Notes: generated by a model from the sequence alone, not told the origin. DNA of 64,000 bases from Cyanoderma ruficeps (GCA_008694505.1 VZDJ01000052.1:3365245-3429244), one strand, 5' to 3'. Positions 23,501-37,020 are shown, counted from the first letter of the stretch. Numbers and translations are program-made.

Positions 23501-26500
23501 ACCATCACAACCAGTGTTTGAAAATACCGACTTTTCCTCACACACATGAGGTGGGGACTCTCCATTTTCTTTTCTGTTCCAGATCATCTGAGCTCACAGT
23601 GTTGGCTGGTTGTAAAAATTAACTGCCTTTCCCCAGCATGTCAATAAATCAAAGTGATGTGGTGTTTCTTGGAAGCCAGAAGCCGGCAGAAGCGATAGGA
23701 AGTGTCACCTCTTCATCTTACTGCTTTCTGGGAGGTGGTGGATGCTCCATTATCATGCCCACAACACCATTGACAATATTTTCATTGAAGCTCCATTTTC
23801 TGTTCTGCTCATGCAAATGTGGAGAACAAAGTCACTGCTACTGCCTCAGTTATTGTCTCTTTCTGCTGGGAGCAGAACCTGAGCTCCTTAAAACCACGTA
23901 CTCCTAAATTCTGGAAGCAATCACTTTTCCTGTGCAAAGGGAACCCTCTCTCTAAAAATCAAAGTCTTTCTTGGGAAGCAATAAGCTCACAGATGAGCCT
24001 CCCAGCTGCTAAAAGCCCTTGCTCACCACCCTGCAGGTGCCAAGCACTCCTCCCTCTAACAGCAATTCCAAATGAAAAGCAGAGCCAGGGATGTCCAGGG
24101 GGCACTCCAGAATGTACAGCAGCACAGTTGGGTCCATGTGCTTGTAGAAGCTGTTGTGAAGTTGGTCAGGGGTGGCTCCTTTTGAAACAGGACAGGTTCC
24201 AAAGGGACATGAGCTCTCGGAAGAGGCAATCACTGGGAATGCCTCCAGCTCCAGCCCCAAGCTGCAAACTGAAGTACTTGCTTTTATTAGAACATATGGC
24301 AAAACCCTGCATCCTACACGTGTTTTAATGCCAAGAGTGACTCTTAGTTTGGCATCCTACATGGCAAAGAAGCCAGCAGGGGTTTGTCCAACAGAGAAGA
24401 GGGATGAAAGCAGGCAGTTTATCTCACTGCTATTTCAGCTTGTCTTCATTTCCTGGTCTGCATCACATCCCCGGGTCAGTCCAGCTCTGGCTGTCCTCAG
24501 TCCCTTCACCTGAGAGAACGTGTTTCTGTACCTGGCCCTTACATTGCAGGCTTCAAAGGACTGCACTTTGTACTTTGTAACCCAAAGCATTTTTCTATTA
24601 CAAACAATCCTGTGCAGCAAATTCTAGGTAGGCTGATATTGTAGAGTAATGTAATTCCAATCACCTGGTAGAATACTTTTCTATTTCTCCTCTACAAGTA
24701 TCAGTACCCAGCCTATATTCTCTCTCTCATACTTAATCCTCCAAAATTACACTGATCAAAGCAACCTGCATTTATAAACTGATGTACTCCTGCATTCAAG
24801 AGATTTCCCAAGTGCTAAATATAAGGTTTCTGACTATAGTCAAAATCAAATTCAAATTCCAGCTGCCTCTCAGCTAATATGCAGCAAAGGTTTAGCAGTA
24901 CAAAGCCGTGTTTGTAGAATCAGACACCAAAGATGATTAAATTAAACTGAAAGGGGAATCAGTACAAGCCTGAAATTAGTTTGCTGAAGATACCAGGGTT
25001 CATTTCCTCCCCCTGACAGACGGAGCCACCTTGTGACCTTTAGTGATCAGAGCAAACAGGATCATGGCTTTGCCAAGTCTGCCCCCCGCCTCCATCCCCA
25101 GCAGTGCCCTGACTGAAAAATCAGCTTCAGCCTCCACTGGCCAGAGCAGGGGGTCTGCAGGATGCTCAGACCAGTGCAGCAGGTTCAGACACTGCCCTCT
25201 CCCCCATGGGCTGTGATCCATCTCCTCCCTCTCAGTGGATGCTCTCCAGAAGTCCAGGCATGCACTGAGAATTGAAGAACAACTCCTGTGTTTATCTTGG
25301 TGGTCTCTGTTCAGAGCAAAGGACTCTTCATTCTTTGATTTGATCACAGTGGCGAAACTGGGAAGGTGCCTGAAGTCGGCAGGGTGAGTTGATGAGATGT
25401 TGAGAGTAGGCAGGAGCAGGAAGGCATCCCAGGGGTGGGCAGGCAGTTACTCCCTTGGTTTTGCTTTGCTAATCTGGTTCTTTTGAAACAGCATAAAAAT
25501 TGCCAATTAAAAAAAATAAAATCCTAACTTTGGTTATAGCAAGAGAGCTGAAGGGATTGAAAGCATATGGCAGCAATAAAAAGTTGTTCATCTTCTCTCT
25601 CCCACCCTTCCCCATTAGCTGTTATTCTTGGGCATTATCTCTCTGAGCACCCTGGATGCTGCAATTACACTGATGGCTACATGGGAGCCATGGAAAACAA
25701 CCTGCTGAAAACAAAACCTTCTCTTGACTATTACATGCACACAGGTTTGTCATGACACCTTGTTGTCTCCCTGCAGCCCTTTTGCACCATTCTGGGTCTC
25801 CTCCGAGCACAGATGGGAGAACAGCACCAGGTTGTCTGCTGTTCTTGCCTTGATAATGTCAGTGACCTGATTTACAAACCAGACTCAGACCACTGCTACT
25901 ATTTGGTGCATGGTACAAACTGGTGCTGGTCCTCAGAGACTTGCACACAGTCAAATTTCAACAACAGAAAGGATTTTCACCCTTTAAGAGGCGAGGGTTA
26001 GCACAGCTCCTTGGTAACATATAAATTGAAAGGATAAACTGTAGGAGCAAATATTCCAGAGAAGTGGCCCCTACTATCCAAATCCAACTAGGCATAGCTC
26101 AAGAGGGAAGGAAAAAAGGCAGAAAACCCCACAGTTGTGCAGGTCTGTCAACATGGGGCATGTGATACCTGTCCAAGCAGCATGCAAGTGTGGGCATGGG
26201 TAACCTGCTGATGGAGCTTCCTCTGCCAGACAGTACCTGGATGTTCCTCTGCTGAGCTCCAGGGGTTGATGTGCCCTCTTTTGGGAAGAGCAGAGTCTCC
26301 CAAGACTGGGCATTGATGGCACAAGAACAAAAGCCACCCCTCTCCATCAGTGTGGCTGAGCAGGTGCAATGGCAGGAGAGGAGAGAACACTGACCCTCAG
26401 CTGAGCAAGGAATGGCAAAGGGAGATGATCATTTTATATTTGAAAGCCAAGGTGGATGATGGGCTGGAGTAGAGCAGCAGCAGCCCTGCCAGAGGGCAGG

Positions 26501-28849
26501 GAGGAGATCCAGTATTGCCCAAAGGGAACTTTTAAAGAATGCAGCCAAGAAGGGAACGCACAGCAAGACCTGAAGCTCCAGTTGGCCTGCCCGAGGTGGG
26601 TGGCCTGGCTCTTGGCTGACTGCTCCACCCAGCTCAGATGGCCCTGGACATTGCCACAGAAGACAGGCCACGCTCTGGGCACCATCATGTGTGTCACCAT
26701 CCTTCCTCTTGACTATGGAGGATGCAAAAAAGGATGCGAAGTTTGCTGCCAGAAAATCCTGTCTGAATAAATAATGCAGTTTTAAATTTGAAATGGTGAA
26801 GCTCTTGGGGAACTGATCCTCACTGTGTGTGAGGCAACTGCCTCCTGCCAGATAAACACACACACACCACTGAGTTCATGTGCTGCTGCAGCACTACCTA
26901 AGGCCAGTTTGAAAAGCCAATATGGTCCATTTCTCCTGCAAGATCTCCCAGGAGAAATATGCCTCAGCCAGGATAAATACTTCATTTGTGCTATATCTGT
27001 ATGAAAATTGCATGTTTTAAGGTTTTGTTTTGAATGAGAAAGAAATCAGACCTTGCTGAAAAGACTGGGTTGGGCATTCTTGGAGAAAAGCAGTGTGTGG
27101 TCCTGCTCCCTGACAGCTGAGCCACAGTACGTAACAAATGAGGGCCATACTGCCACAAACTCTGCTTTCCAGGCTTCCCACACAGACAAGGCACTAACTA
27201 TGGGTTTTCTTCCATGGCTGGAGGCCAACACACCTCTGGGCATCGTGGGGATGGCCCTACACCAGCTAGTTTCTGTTGACTGACAAGCATCTCCTCCTTT
27301 TCTTCTTCTGGATAAAGGCTGACTCAGTTTGTTATGGCAGAAGCCTTGCCAGAGCAATATTAAAGGTGCTTAGAAAAACAAACCAACAAACACGCCACAC
27401 CCCTGCCATCATTTGTCACCTGCCCCAGACATGTTTTACACACTTCTCACTTGCAGGGAATCATCCATGATTTGAGGAAATGCTCTTTTTGGCATCTTCC
27501 TTTCTGTGAATTTTGTGTTTCCAGGTGAACATGTCTAAGACACAGGCCTGGGAAAAGGAGCTGGAAACAAAGATGAGGACCAACCCTGGGGTTGGCAGTG
27601 CCACTCTGCCCTCTCCTGCCAGGCTCCCCAACAGATGCTAATCCACTGTCTGTGATTACTCTCTCTAGGATCTTTAAATCCAGGCTTTGGGGATTAAGGA
27701 GCACCCCCTTCCCAAATGAGGAAATCCTCCTTTAATCCATTCCTGCTGGCACACCAATACCAAGGAAAAACCCAGAATTTTCTGGGGAGTTTGGTCCTGA
27801 CTCTTTTTATTTTGAGGCCTGTACAGAACACCACACCCAAATACCTGTGCTTGAGAGTCCTTCAGCATCACAACTCTGGTTACAGATCACACCTTACAAC
27901 CAAAACCTCTTTCACTGCCCCCTTTCTGGTGGTGTTGTGGTGTTATCTGGGGTCTCCCACCATGGTACAAGCACTGTAAGCCCTTCTCAGCCTCACTGCC
28001 CCAGGTGCTCTGGAGACAGCCCTCCACAAAGGATGGAGCCTTTTGGCTTGGTTATCCCTGCTCAGCACCCAGTGGTTGAAGCAAATAGAAACAAGAACTG
28101 AGGAAAAGTGCCAAAACACAGTCAATCTTTAACCAGCTCAAGGAAGATATGGTCTCATTCGTCCTTATTCAGCGTTCACCTCTGGGCAGCTTTTCACCAG
28201 TTTTAGTCCACATATCCAGGCTGCCAAAGCCTGCACAAACCAAGCGGGTTTGTTTCATTGTAGTTTTCCTCTCAGTCCTCCCGTGCCCAGCTGCTTTTCC
28301 ACCCATGCTTTCCACCCTTTCTTTCTGGGGATGCTTTTGCCAGGTGACCTGTGGGCACTGACACCAGCCACACTGAGCCCAGCCCACAGCAAGGAGCACA
28401 TCCCAGTTCCCACTTTGGCTCATCCACAGGGCCGTGCTCACTTACCTCAACTTTTCGCTCTATTTTTCAGTTCTCAGGGCTGGCTGAACATCCCCCTCCC
28501 ACCGTGTACTGTGCCCGTGCCAGCCCTGCTTTATGGGATAGCTGATGGGGGAGAGGATAATTCACAGTGTAATGCTGTATCACTCTCAACTTGAAAATTC
28601 ACTCCTTCGGCTCCCAGAGTCACGTGGCTTCAAGAAAGTCAAGATTTTGTATGTAAAAATCTTTTAAAAACTTCAAGACCTATATAGGATGTTTACAACC
28701 TACATAAGACTAATTTACACAGGCAGGGAAAAATATAACTCCTCACAGATCTAAAAAGAAACAACCTGGCTGCCAACATCAGCTATTAAAAGCATCCTGA
28801 AATATAACCTGTTTCCATCGTTCTGGGGTCTGACTCGGGAGGGTTGGAG
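17551..28849. other. long noncoding stretch between two CpG islands
   Basis: About 11 kb without a recognisable gene, RNA or transposon. Open frames of 150-170 codons at about 23.0-23.6 and 23.8-24.3 kb overlap others on the opposite strand and show no domains. The AT-rich part at 20140-20560 looks like a conserved element and is listed separately. A forkhead-like TGTTTATTTT word lies near 21530. Short CA repeats lie near 26860. Confidence 0.5.
20140..20560. promoter_or_regulatory. candidate conserved AT-rich noncoding element
   Basis: This block contains many homeodomain-like cores (TTAATTTAAATAATC, GTTGATTAAAACC, CTTAATGAG), stops in every frame, and none of the base decay or repeat signature expected of a dead transposon. 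The call rests on appearance only; an enhancer or matrix-attachment-like region is possible. Confidence 0.25.
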
Positions 28850-29650
28850 CACTTTTGCCGTCTCAGGAGCTCCCTCCAGCGTGGCGAGCGGCAGCTCCGG
28901 CTCTGCCCGCGCTCCGGGACACTCACACCCGCGGCGGCTTTGGCCGCTGCCCTCCTCGGCCCGCTGGTGCTGCGGGTCCAGAAGGCAGAGGAGGGGTCGG
29001 CGCACACCCCGGGCCCCCCGACCGTCTTTGATTTAAGCCCCTCGTTAGCAGCAGCGAGCGCAGCCCCGGAGCAGGGCACCCTCCGTCTCGCTGATTTATA
29101 TACTCTCTTCATCTGCTGCAGCAAGGATGATTTTTCTTTTTAATCCGTTTTCGCTCTAGTGTGCTCCAGCTTAGCGCGAGCTTTGCTGGGGGAAGGGAGG
29201 CTGGATTTGATTTGATTTGTGCCAGGGCCGGGAACAAAGAGGCAGAAAGCGATCGCCTCGCACTGCTCGGAGCCCGAGTGGGGAAGGGTCCGCGGCACCA
29301 GCCAGCTTCCCCCCCCGCCACTTTATTTTCCCAAGGCTTTGCCCAGCTCTGTTTACGCGTGGCACTAATAACCTTTGGGAGGCAGCAGCATTGCTTTAAG
29401 CTTTGAATTGCTGCTCATGAAAAGAAATGTTCATCCCGACAGGCTCATTGTCATGGCAACGGGAGATTCCCCCCTCCCTCATATAAGGGTGCCGCTGCCG
29501 TGGAGGCGATGCGGTGCCTGGCTCGTCCCGAGGGATTTAGCCCTGCTGAGGGCAGGTATTGCTGGGAGCCGCAGTGGGAGGCGGGTGGAAGCAAGAGGGA
29601 GAGGCACATTCCCCAAGGAAAATTTCTAGCGCGGGATGTCTCCAGTGTAC
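28850..29650. promoter_or_regulatory. CpG island with two divergent TATA boxes
   Basis: CpG-rich DNA holds TATATAAA read on the minus strand at 29096-29103, and TATAAG on the plus strand at 29482-29487. They point away from each other with about 380 bp between them. Leftwards, a first exon from about 29070 could end at 28927, before the donor GTGAGT at 28926-28921. Rightwards, a start near 29512 would give an exon with a possible donor at the GCAG-GTATTG junction near 29555. A TTGTCATGGCAACGG word near 29450 matches half of an RFX X-box. The middle (29340-29470) looks constrained. The downstream genes are not identified; noncoding RNAs are possible. Confidence 0.6.
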
Positions 29651-30559
29651 CGCAGACCCAAAGGAAAGATGAGGACTGGTGAAGTTTAGGTGGCTCTGAC
29701 ATCAGTACATTGCAAAGGAGGATGACGGAAGTAGGACCTTGGGATAATCCTACCTGTTCCCTTCAATGAGTCACTTGGATGGATAATATTCCTCTGTGAA
29801 TTACATTTTCATGCAGCCCCTGCTGCCCAGGCATGGTGATGCTGCTCCACTTGCACACTCTGGCACAGGGTGAACCGTGTGCCAAGAGATCTTTGCAGGG
29901 AAAGAAAATTAACACATTTTCATGCCAGTCATATAGAGAATGCATGGACAGCAATCCCTGCTCTTGGGAGCTTCCAGCTCAAAACCTGGATCTTTTTCAT
30001 GAGGAAGACAGACAAGAACCTAGAAGCAAGTTGGGAACAAATGCTACAGCAATGTTCTGCCTGAAAAACACACAAATATCCCAGGCAATGCCATGCATTG
30101 AGTGGAATCAATCACAATTTAAACTCTACCCTCATCATCTCTAAATGAGCGCCGTGGAGAACACAAAATAAGAGGAATCTACTTCCCCCAAATTGGGAAT
30201 GACACTCAGTTTTTCCTGGCCACCAGCTTTCAGCTGGAGCAGGAATCCACATTCCCAGCACTGCCTAAGCCTTGCAGTGAGCAGGTAAGAGCCAAGGTGA
30301 CAAATTCTGAGCGAATTTGAGAAAAGCCATTATTTGGCATAGATGCTGCGTTGATTTTGGATGGCAGAAGCTCACCTGACACAATATAGACCCAAGAGGT
30401 GCTTTCTTTTGGAAAACCAGTGAGAATGAACACGTACTTTTCTTTAGTGGTCTGGCTGCTGTCATCTGCTTTTCCTTGTGGAGATCTTTGCAATGCCACC
30501 TCTAGGCCGACACTGGGAAGGCAAGAGCCGCGTGTTCTGCTCTTGGCTTTTTTTCTCTG

Positions 30560-30920
30560 TCACAACATGTATCATCAAACGAGCGCTGAAATGCTGCCCA
30601 TTTCACACAGAATTACTGCCTGTAGTAAGATTTCATTAATTGCAAATGAGAGCAGGACTTGGCCCAGACAGTGGAAGTAATAGATGGCTCCTACAATTAA
30701 ACATTAAGTGTACATCCATTGATTTACCCGCAGTATTTCAAAATAATTAGGCTGGCACAATAGATCTTAGTCTCTGTGAATTTAATATCTCAGAAATCAT
30801 TTCAAGTTTTCTCTGATTCTACCTGTTCTGTGAAATGCTGTATTTCTCCTGTGACTCAGTGCTAAAGCAAGGGCAATTTAGTAAAATCCAATGAGGCATG
30901 CATTGCATGCTAAAGTACAA
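30560..30920. promoter_or_regulatory. candidate conserved noncoding element
   Basis: The block has several clustered homeodomain or POU-like words (TTCATTAATTGCAAATGAG, CAATTAAACATTAAG, AAAATAATTAGG) and a GCATGCATTGCATGC near-palindrome near 30898. Coding potential is poor and no repeat family is recognised. It lies about 1 kb to the right of the divergent CpG-island promoter, a place where an enhancer would be unsurprising. Confidence 0.3.
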
Positions 30921-33339
30921 TTTCCTTTTCTGTTTTCCAGGTGAACAGTTTTCAGTTTTACACCAGTTCTCTTTCTTTATGTTTCCTTATATTTACCTTC
31001 CTAAGTAATTTGAATTTTAATTCATCCTTTGAAAATCCTTAAGATGCTGTGAACAAGAAAGGAAAGTTTCAGGAAGACAGGAGACAAAGTTTTCAAGAAC
31101 ATCTAAAGCACCCCAGAAAGTCAACATCAATTTCCTTAGTCGCCATTCCCAGGCCACTAACTACAGTCCCACTGTGAATGATTAACCATTTTTGAATGTA
31201 TCTGACTTCTGCCTTTATAAAACCAGTCTTTAAGGATCCTGTCTCAAGGAGGAAAAAATAAAGAGGCATCTGATAAACCTGCAGGTCTGGAGCTTGGTGA
31301 AGAACAAGGGACTTACAGCAGGTACGGCATCTCCTTACTTTGCTGGTTTAGCTTTGAATGAACAAGTAAATCTGGAGCTGGAAAAACAAGACACTTATTT
31401 CCAGTAACTGAAATGAGGGATGAGGCAGAGAGCTGCTGGTTATAAAAGCAGAAGAAGACCATCAACCACTTCAATTTGCTGGCTTCGGGTAAAATCACCC
31501 TGACTCACTAACACAGCATTGAATACAAAACATGTTTGATAAGCCTGGGTTTTGCTTACGTATCCAACACACTTGATAGTATTTTATAAATCTGAAATCC
31601 ACTTAGTTGCATGTTTACTTACATTCTAGATTCTACCCAAGAGCTGCTGACTCAAGTTGCCAGGAAGAAAGTAAAAAACAGAACACACAACCCAAGTAAA
31701 TGCTAAAGTTAGAACGTTAGGCACTGAAAAGCCAACATAAATACCATACATACTCAGCTCCAATTTTTTACCCGTATGTGAGGTATACTTTTATTTGGTG
31801 GAGAGGCTGTATTTAATTACAAATGGACACATTTGAAAGGATAGCAAATGAAAACCAATTTTTGTTAGATGAATGGCAAACTCAGCCAAAGAACCTTAGT
31901 TTAATCTCACCAACAACTGAGTAACACTTCCCCTGCCCCCGCTAAGGTCCACTTGCTTACAAATGCAGTGTTGAAACTGAGCCTCTTGCATCCAGGTCAT
32001 TTTGCAAAGCTTGCTGAGGCTGCTAGAGAGCTGTGCTCAAAAATGAACAAATCCTTACGCGGTGGAGTGTGCTCAGAGCTTTGCCCAGGTTGCATCCTAG
32101 GCAAAGGGCTGGAAAATGCAATGTAGTGATTTTGCCTGGCTTTCAGGCACAGACATTTTATAGAAATTTTGGATCATGCCTCAACAATCTTTAGGGAACA
32201 TGAGAAGTTCGAGAAGAGCCAAGAGAGCCTGGTCCCTTCTGTAACTCTGCTCACATGTGCACAGTACTAACACTGGCCCTAGCAAGTGTCCACTCGTGTG
32301 ATGGCTGCTCTGTGAGTGACTGTGGTTATCTGCTGTCCCTGGTGCTCAGCACCAGCTGAGGCAAACAGCAAAGGCACAAGTTAACAGCTCAGTGCTGAGC
32401 AGAACGAGGACTTTGAGTGGCATGTCAAGGAGAGCATCCAAGAGTTAACTGGGAACAGCCTCTGAATGCAGTTTGCCTTTCAGTTTGGTGGTTGAAGCCA
32501 CGAAGGACCGAGATACACTGGCGTGTGGAGAAGCTGCCACCTCTGTGGGCACAGACACGGCCTGGTTGGGGCCATACCCCTCGCTAAGGAACAGCCTTGC
32601 TGCCAGCTGGGGTAAAAAGGAAGGTGGAGGAAGGACTTGGGTTTTTCTGTCTCAGTGTGCTGAGGCCCACCCCTACCCTGCCACAGCTGCTGCAGCTTGT
32701 GCTACCAAACCCCCACGAATCCTCCTGAAAGTGCTGCAATTTAAGCATCCCCTTGCAGGCTGCAGAGGCTGAAGCATTTTGGGACCCTCAGCACAAGAGG
32801 TTTGCTCCCAGCCCAGCTCTATCAGTCCTCTCTAATATTCCCATAGTGTCAAGTCAGCTGTGTTACCTCAAAACCCCTTTGCTGGGGTGTGAAGTGGCTG
32901 ATGCTTTCTCTGAAGTTCTTGATGCAGGCCAGGTTTAATATCTCTTTTGATATCAACAGAAGCCTACCCCCTGAGTTCTGTATACTTTGAATTAAGCACT
33001 GTGTACATAGATTTACCACTTAGGGCAATGAAGGACTTGGTTATTCTGTCCTCATTAACGCTGATGGGATCTGGGCATCCAGATTGTTTGTGTAGCTTTA
33101 GAAATGCCAGCCATAAAGCACAATGTACTCATGTACAGCATATGTGTTCTTTTCTTTGCTGGGATTCAGCAGGAGCTATTTCTGGTTATAAAACATAGTT
33201 ATTGGTGAAAACAGCCTGCACCCAGAGCAATGATGAGACGGTGGAATTTATTCCATCACGCAGACCTGTTGATTAAAACCATCATTCATATCACTGAGAA
33301 ATGAACAGCCACAGAGACAAACTACCCTGGAGCTTGCTC

Positions 33340-33620
33340 TTTCAGTCTGTAGTAATCATTTCACGCAACATAATTATCCTGAAAAGTTGCTGATGACAAG
33401 GCTAAAATACAAAAATATTCACGAGTATCTCCACCAACACTTTATTGATGCGCTTGCTAAATTTTCAGCGCATACAGAGGTTGGGAGAGGTCTTTGTTTG
33501 TCTACATTAACATTTGCATTTGCTGTTCATATGAAAATACAGGCTTGATGATGTTAATTGCAGCTCTTTCATCTTTCTGCTTCAAGCTGTATTATAACTG
33601 ACCTAGCTTAAATCTGCAGA
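33340..33620. promoter_or_regulatory. candidate conserved noncoding element
   Basis: AT-rich DNA retains isolated CpGs (CACGCAAC, ATGCGCTTGC, TCAGCGCATA) beside homeobox-like words (ATAATTATCC, GATGTTAATTGC) and a reverse octamer ATTTGCAT near 33510. Stops occur in all frames. Appearance only; no alignment was possible. Confidence 0.3.
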
Positions 33621-35939
33621 GCTAAAGGGATCCAAAACCAGAGGGACACATCTTGTCTCCTATCTTCTGTGATGTTCCACGACATGCTCCCCAATCTGAT
33701 CTTCAAGGCAGCTAAGACACCAGTGCCCAAGTTCTCCTGTGTAAAGGCAGTGCTGGGGTAGCTCAGGTAATCTGGGCAGAAAAAGGATGCAGAGACCTAT
33801 TTTATTGTAATTCTCCTGGAGATGGCACAGTCTCACATGGAAGGCAAAGCTTGTGTGAGGTTCCAGGGTATTGAAAATGCCCACGTAGGTTGTACCACAG
33901 CTGTAGGCAGCAGTTCAGGGCTGAATCACGAAGCACAGAGGCAGCTTCTGTGGTTACAGTTATCAGCATAATGTTGTGGCACAACATCATGAACTGCCTG
34001 AACAGGCAGGGGAAAGTTTGCTTTGAAGGAAAGCCATGCAACAGAGAAGCTGGGCTACTCATTTTGGGTGCAGTGTAATTAATGAAAGCCACTCTGAGAA
34101 ATCCCCAGGTCAGTTTCCCTTGGGCACGAGGCACCAAAGTCCAAACCTGATGTGCTGCAACTCAGAGCGATGCCAAACCTCGCACCCAGATGGAAGGAGC
34201 CTTCTGTCCCTGCCTCTGCTACACTTCCCAGACAGCACTGTCAACTCCAGACACACTTCGGGAGGAGGAACGGAGAATACAAAAAGCTGAGGAGAGCTGC
34301 TGCATCCTTATGGAAATGTGAAGGGCAGGTAAATACGGCCTCAGCAATGCTTTTCCTGGGAACAGACCCACCAAGCAGTGAGGGACCGTGGCACCAGTGT
34401 GATTAAAGCCTCTCCATGTGCTCTGCTTTACACTTCACCCTTCTCTCAGATGGAAACCGGCGACACAGGAAGGGAGATAAAGGGGCTTTATTTCTGACAA
34501 CAGCCCTGGAAAGCCTGGCTTTGCAGCAGGCCAGGAGCTGCACACCGGGCTTTCAGGAGTGGGATTTGTGCTCCTTGCAAGAAGGAGGCAGTGGAGCATA
34601 TGGTTTTAGACAGAAAGTATAAAAACAAAATGAAAATACATAAGCGTTTGTTATCTGAGGCTATGAGCTGTATCTTGCAGATTCAGGGAGGCAGCTTGGC
34701 TGAATCCCTCTGGAGGCACCAAAGCCTGACTGGGAGCTGGGCCAGAAAAATCAGTGCTTGGAAAAACACTGCTGAAAGATTACAATTCATCCATACAGGA
34801 GCAATTAGGATTTTCCCAATGAAATTATTAAGTCCAGGCAAGTATATATGGAAAAGACACATGATGCCTTCTGGAGGAGGAGGAGGCTGACCAGCTGGAA
34901 TGATGCCATTGTAGGGACACCAGGCTGGTTGTGGGCACTGACCGGCTACACCAGGGCTGTAGAGCCCAGACAGGAGGGAGTCTCCATCCTTGGGATACTG
35001 AGAAAGAGGATTTAAGCAACAACCAAACCCTTGCAAACACCACCTTCACCAGACCCTAAAATATTGCTGTCAGACAGGTCCCGAAAACTGACACTTTTGG
35101 GGCTTGCCCAGAACGCTTCGGAAAGAGAGACTAGAAACGAAGGTAATTTAGGTAAAACATTGGATATTCACAGGTGAAAAGGACACCTAAAACCCTTTCA
35201 ACTGGTTGATGTTATTTAAAAGGTATTTTGTATGGAAGAATCCTCTGCAACAGCTTATCCAAAGCAGGATACCTGCTCAGTTCCCTGCAGGCTACTTCGT
35301 TTGCTTTTCTGTGGTGACAAACCTCTAACAGAGACCACTAAATATTTCTGATCTATGCTGAACTAGAGAATGTGTTGGCAGGAAAAAGCAATTTAATTGC
35401 AGTCAGGTTGCATTTTTAAATCCTCAGCCCCTGACCTTCAAGAAAAGTCTGACTACAGTGAGCACAGAAAGCACATCCATCACTGTGCTGGGGAAAAAGA
35501 ATGGGAAGCCAAAACCCAGAGTGTGTCCATTTTGAAAATTAGCAGTTCATATTTTCGCTCAGCATTTAATAAGCTTCTGATTAAGGAAGATTTTCAGGGT
35601 TTCCCAAATACGGGTTTTCCTTTGGCTTAAGTCAATTTGGTATCTGTACAGAAAAGCCCATGTATTTAAGTCAGAAATTCTGCATTAATATTAATGTTGA
35701 GCAGGAAAGGAATTTGGGAGTTGGACTACTTGGCAGTTCTAAGAAACGTACTCAAAGGTTTGCTTAACCTAAGACATAACCCATTTTTGTCATAAGCCAG
35801 CAGTTTCAAAGGACAAAAAGAAGTGATGCCACTGGCTTTTTCCAGCAGGGGAAGGATGCAGCAAACATCAGGACCCGACTGATTATCCCCAGGCACCTCC
35901 ACCCTAATTGTCACTCCAACACAGAGCTCCCTGGTGGCT

Positions 35940-36020
35940 TCCATCAAGTCACTTCTCCTGTCTGACCTAATTTTCTCAGCTGCAGAAGCAGGATAATACT
36001 GACTCATATAGGATTTATGA
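35940..36020 (-). repeat. probable MIR-type SINE fragment
   Basis: In plus-strand reading the segment parallels the reverse complement of the MIR middle region. 'caagtcacttctcctgtctg' stands for the usual 'caagtcacttaacctctctg', then 'ttttctcagctgcagaagca' for 'tttcctcatctgtaaaatg', then 'ggataatactgactcatata' for 'ggataataatagtacctac'. The element therefore lies on the minus strand. It is old and incomplete. Confidence 0.55.
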
Positions 36021-36864
36021 TGGGAAAAGGATTTGTTTTATCTTATAAACCACAACTGAGAGATGCCAGGAGTTAAAGGCCCAGTGTGGCAGCAGCACAG
36101 AAATGTGGGATCTCTCGCATTAGGAATTTGGTGTTTAATCAGCTCGGGCTGACCCAGGGGGAGGAAGCAGCACTTGCATTTCTAAATGGGGAACAATCAT
36201 TCTGATGAGTTATACTGTACTTTATCTATATATTTAATTTTATTTTTCCATTCATGCAAATAAGAGACCATTGAATAATCTGTGGTTTTGTTAAATGAAC
36301 AAATCAGATTATGAATTTGGTACTTTTTTTCCTCATAAATATAAGCATTTTGTTCCACTCTGTAAACTAGTGATTGCTGGCAGGGTTACATAAAACTTTG
36401 AGAATGTTTGTGGCAGGGACTCAGGTTTCCCAAACAAGACAGATATGCCAGGTACATAAGATCACCCTAAAAATGTGGAAGAACTCCTGCCTGTAGCATT
36501 TCTGCTGCTCTCAAGACCTGTGCTGAGTCTCCAGGTTTTCTAGCGAGAATCATTCATGTTCTCCTGTCAAGTGAGACCTGATAAATCTCCACTGGGGATC
36601 TCTGTTCTTCAGAGTTGCCAGGTTCAATGCCCCGAGACTGACCCGAGGTTCTTCAAGGGGAAGGACACTTGAGAGCCTCCATGAAGTGCAGGAGGGCTGT
36701 GGGTAAAACTGTGCTGACTTCCAGGTCCATCCAGGTCAGGTGGTTTACAGAGGGCACTGGAAAGCCCGTTTTCCAGCACTATTTAATTTTCTCAACTAGT
36801 CCCCCTTTGGATTATTACCCACTCACATGCAGGGAATACTTGATAGCCATGAACACGATCCTGA

Positions 36865-37020
36865 GGAATTACAAAACAGCTGAGGTTGCAAAGAACCTCA
36901 TTTCTCTATTCTAACTCACCCAGTCAAGCACAGTCAGGCAGAGCAGGTTGTCCAGTTCTATATCCAGCTGGATTTTGAATGTCTCTACACATGGAGAGCT
37001 TCCAAGACCCACAGCATTGC
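36865..37020 (-). mobile_element. CR1 LINE fragment, 3' region
   Basis: Plus-strand reading gives the reverse complement of the CR1 3' region. 'gaattacaaaacagctgagg' stands for the usual start 'gaatcacagaatggttgagg'. It is followed by 'gagcaggttgtccagttcta' and 'tggattttgaatgtctctac'. The terminal ATTCTATG repeat has been lost at the left edge. Divergence is clearly higher than for the copy at 8.8 kb. Confidence 0.85.

Larger units (their letters stand above)
29651..36864. other. noncoding stretch with several regulatory-looking blocks
   Basis: No gene is recognised. Two AT-rich blocks (30560-30920 and 33340-33620) and a MIR-like fragment (35940-36020) are listed separately. An octamer word ATGCAAAT lies in an AT-rich block near 36190-36380. 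A 17-bp palindrome with 8-bp arms lies at 33971-33987. Open frames up to 111 codons look like chance. Confidence 0.5.

Noticed and set aside
22998..23587. Overlapping 157-163 codon frames on both strands
   Set aside because: Mutual shadows in moderately GC-rich DNA; neither shows a domain.
25813..26001. Cys-rich frame reminiscent of a lectin fold (WCWSSETC)
   Set aside because: Too short, no splice sites, and the cysteine spacing fits no lectin family.
27740..28130. Possible LTR-like segment
   Set aside because: No paired terminal repeat, no primer-binding or polypurine site, and no retroviral protein motif.
33971..33987. 17-bp perfect palindrome
   Set aside because: A few palindromes with 8-bp arms are expected by chance in 64 kb, and no known site matches.
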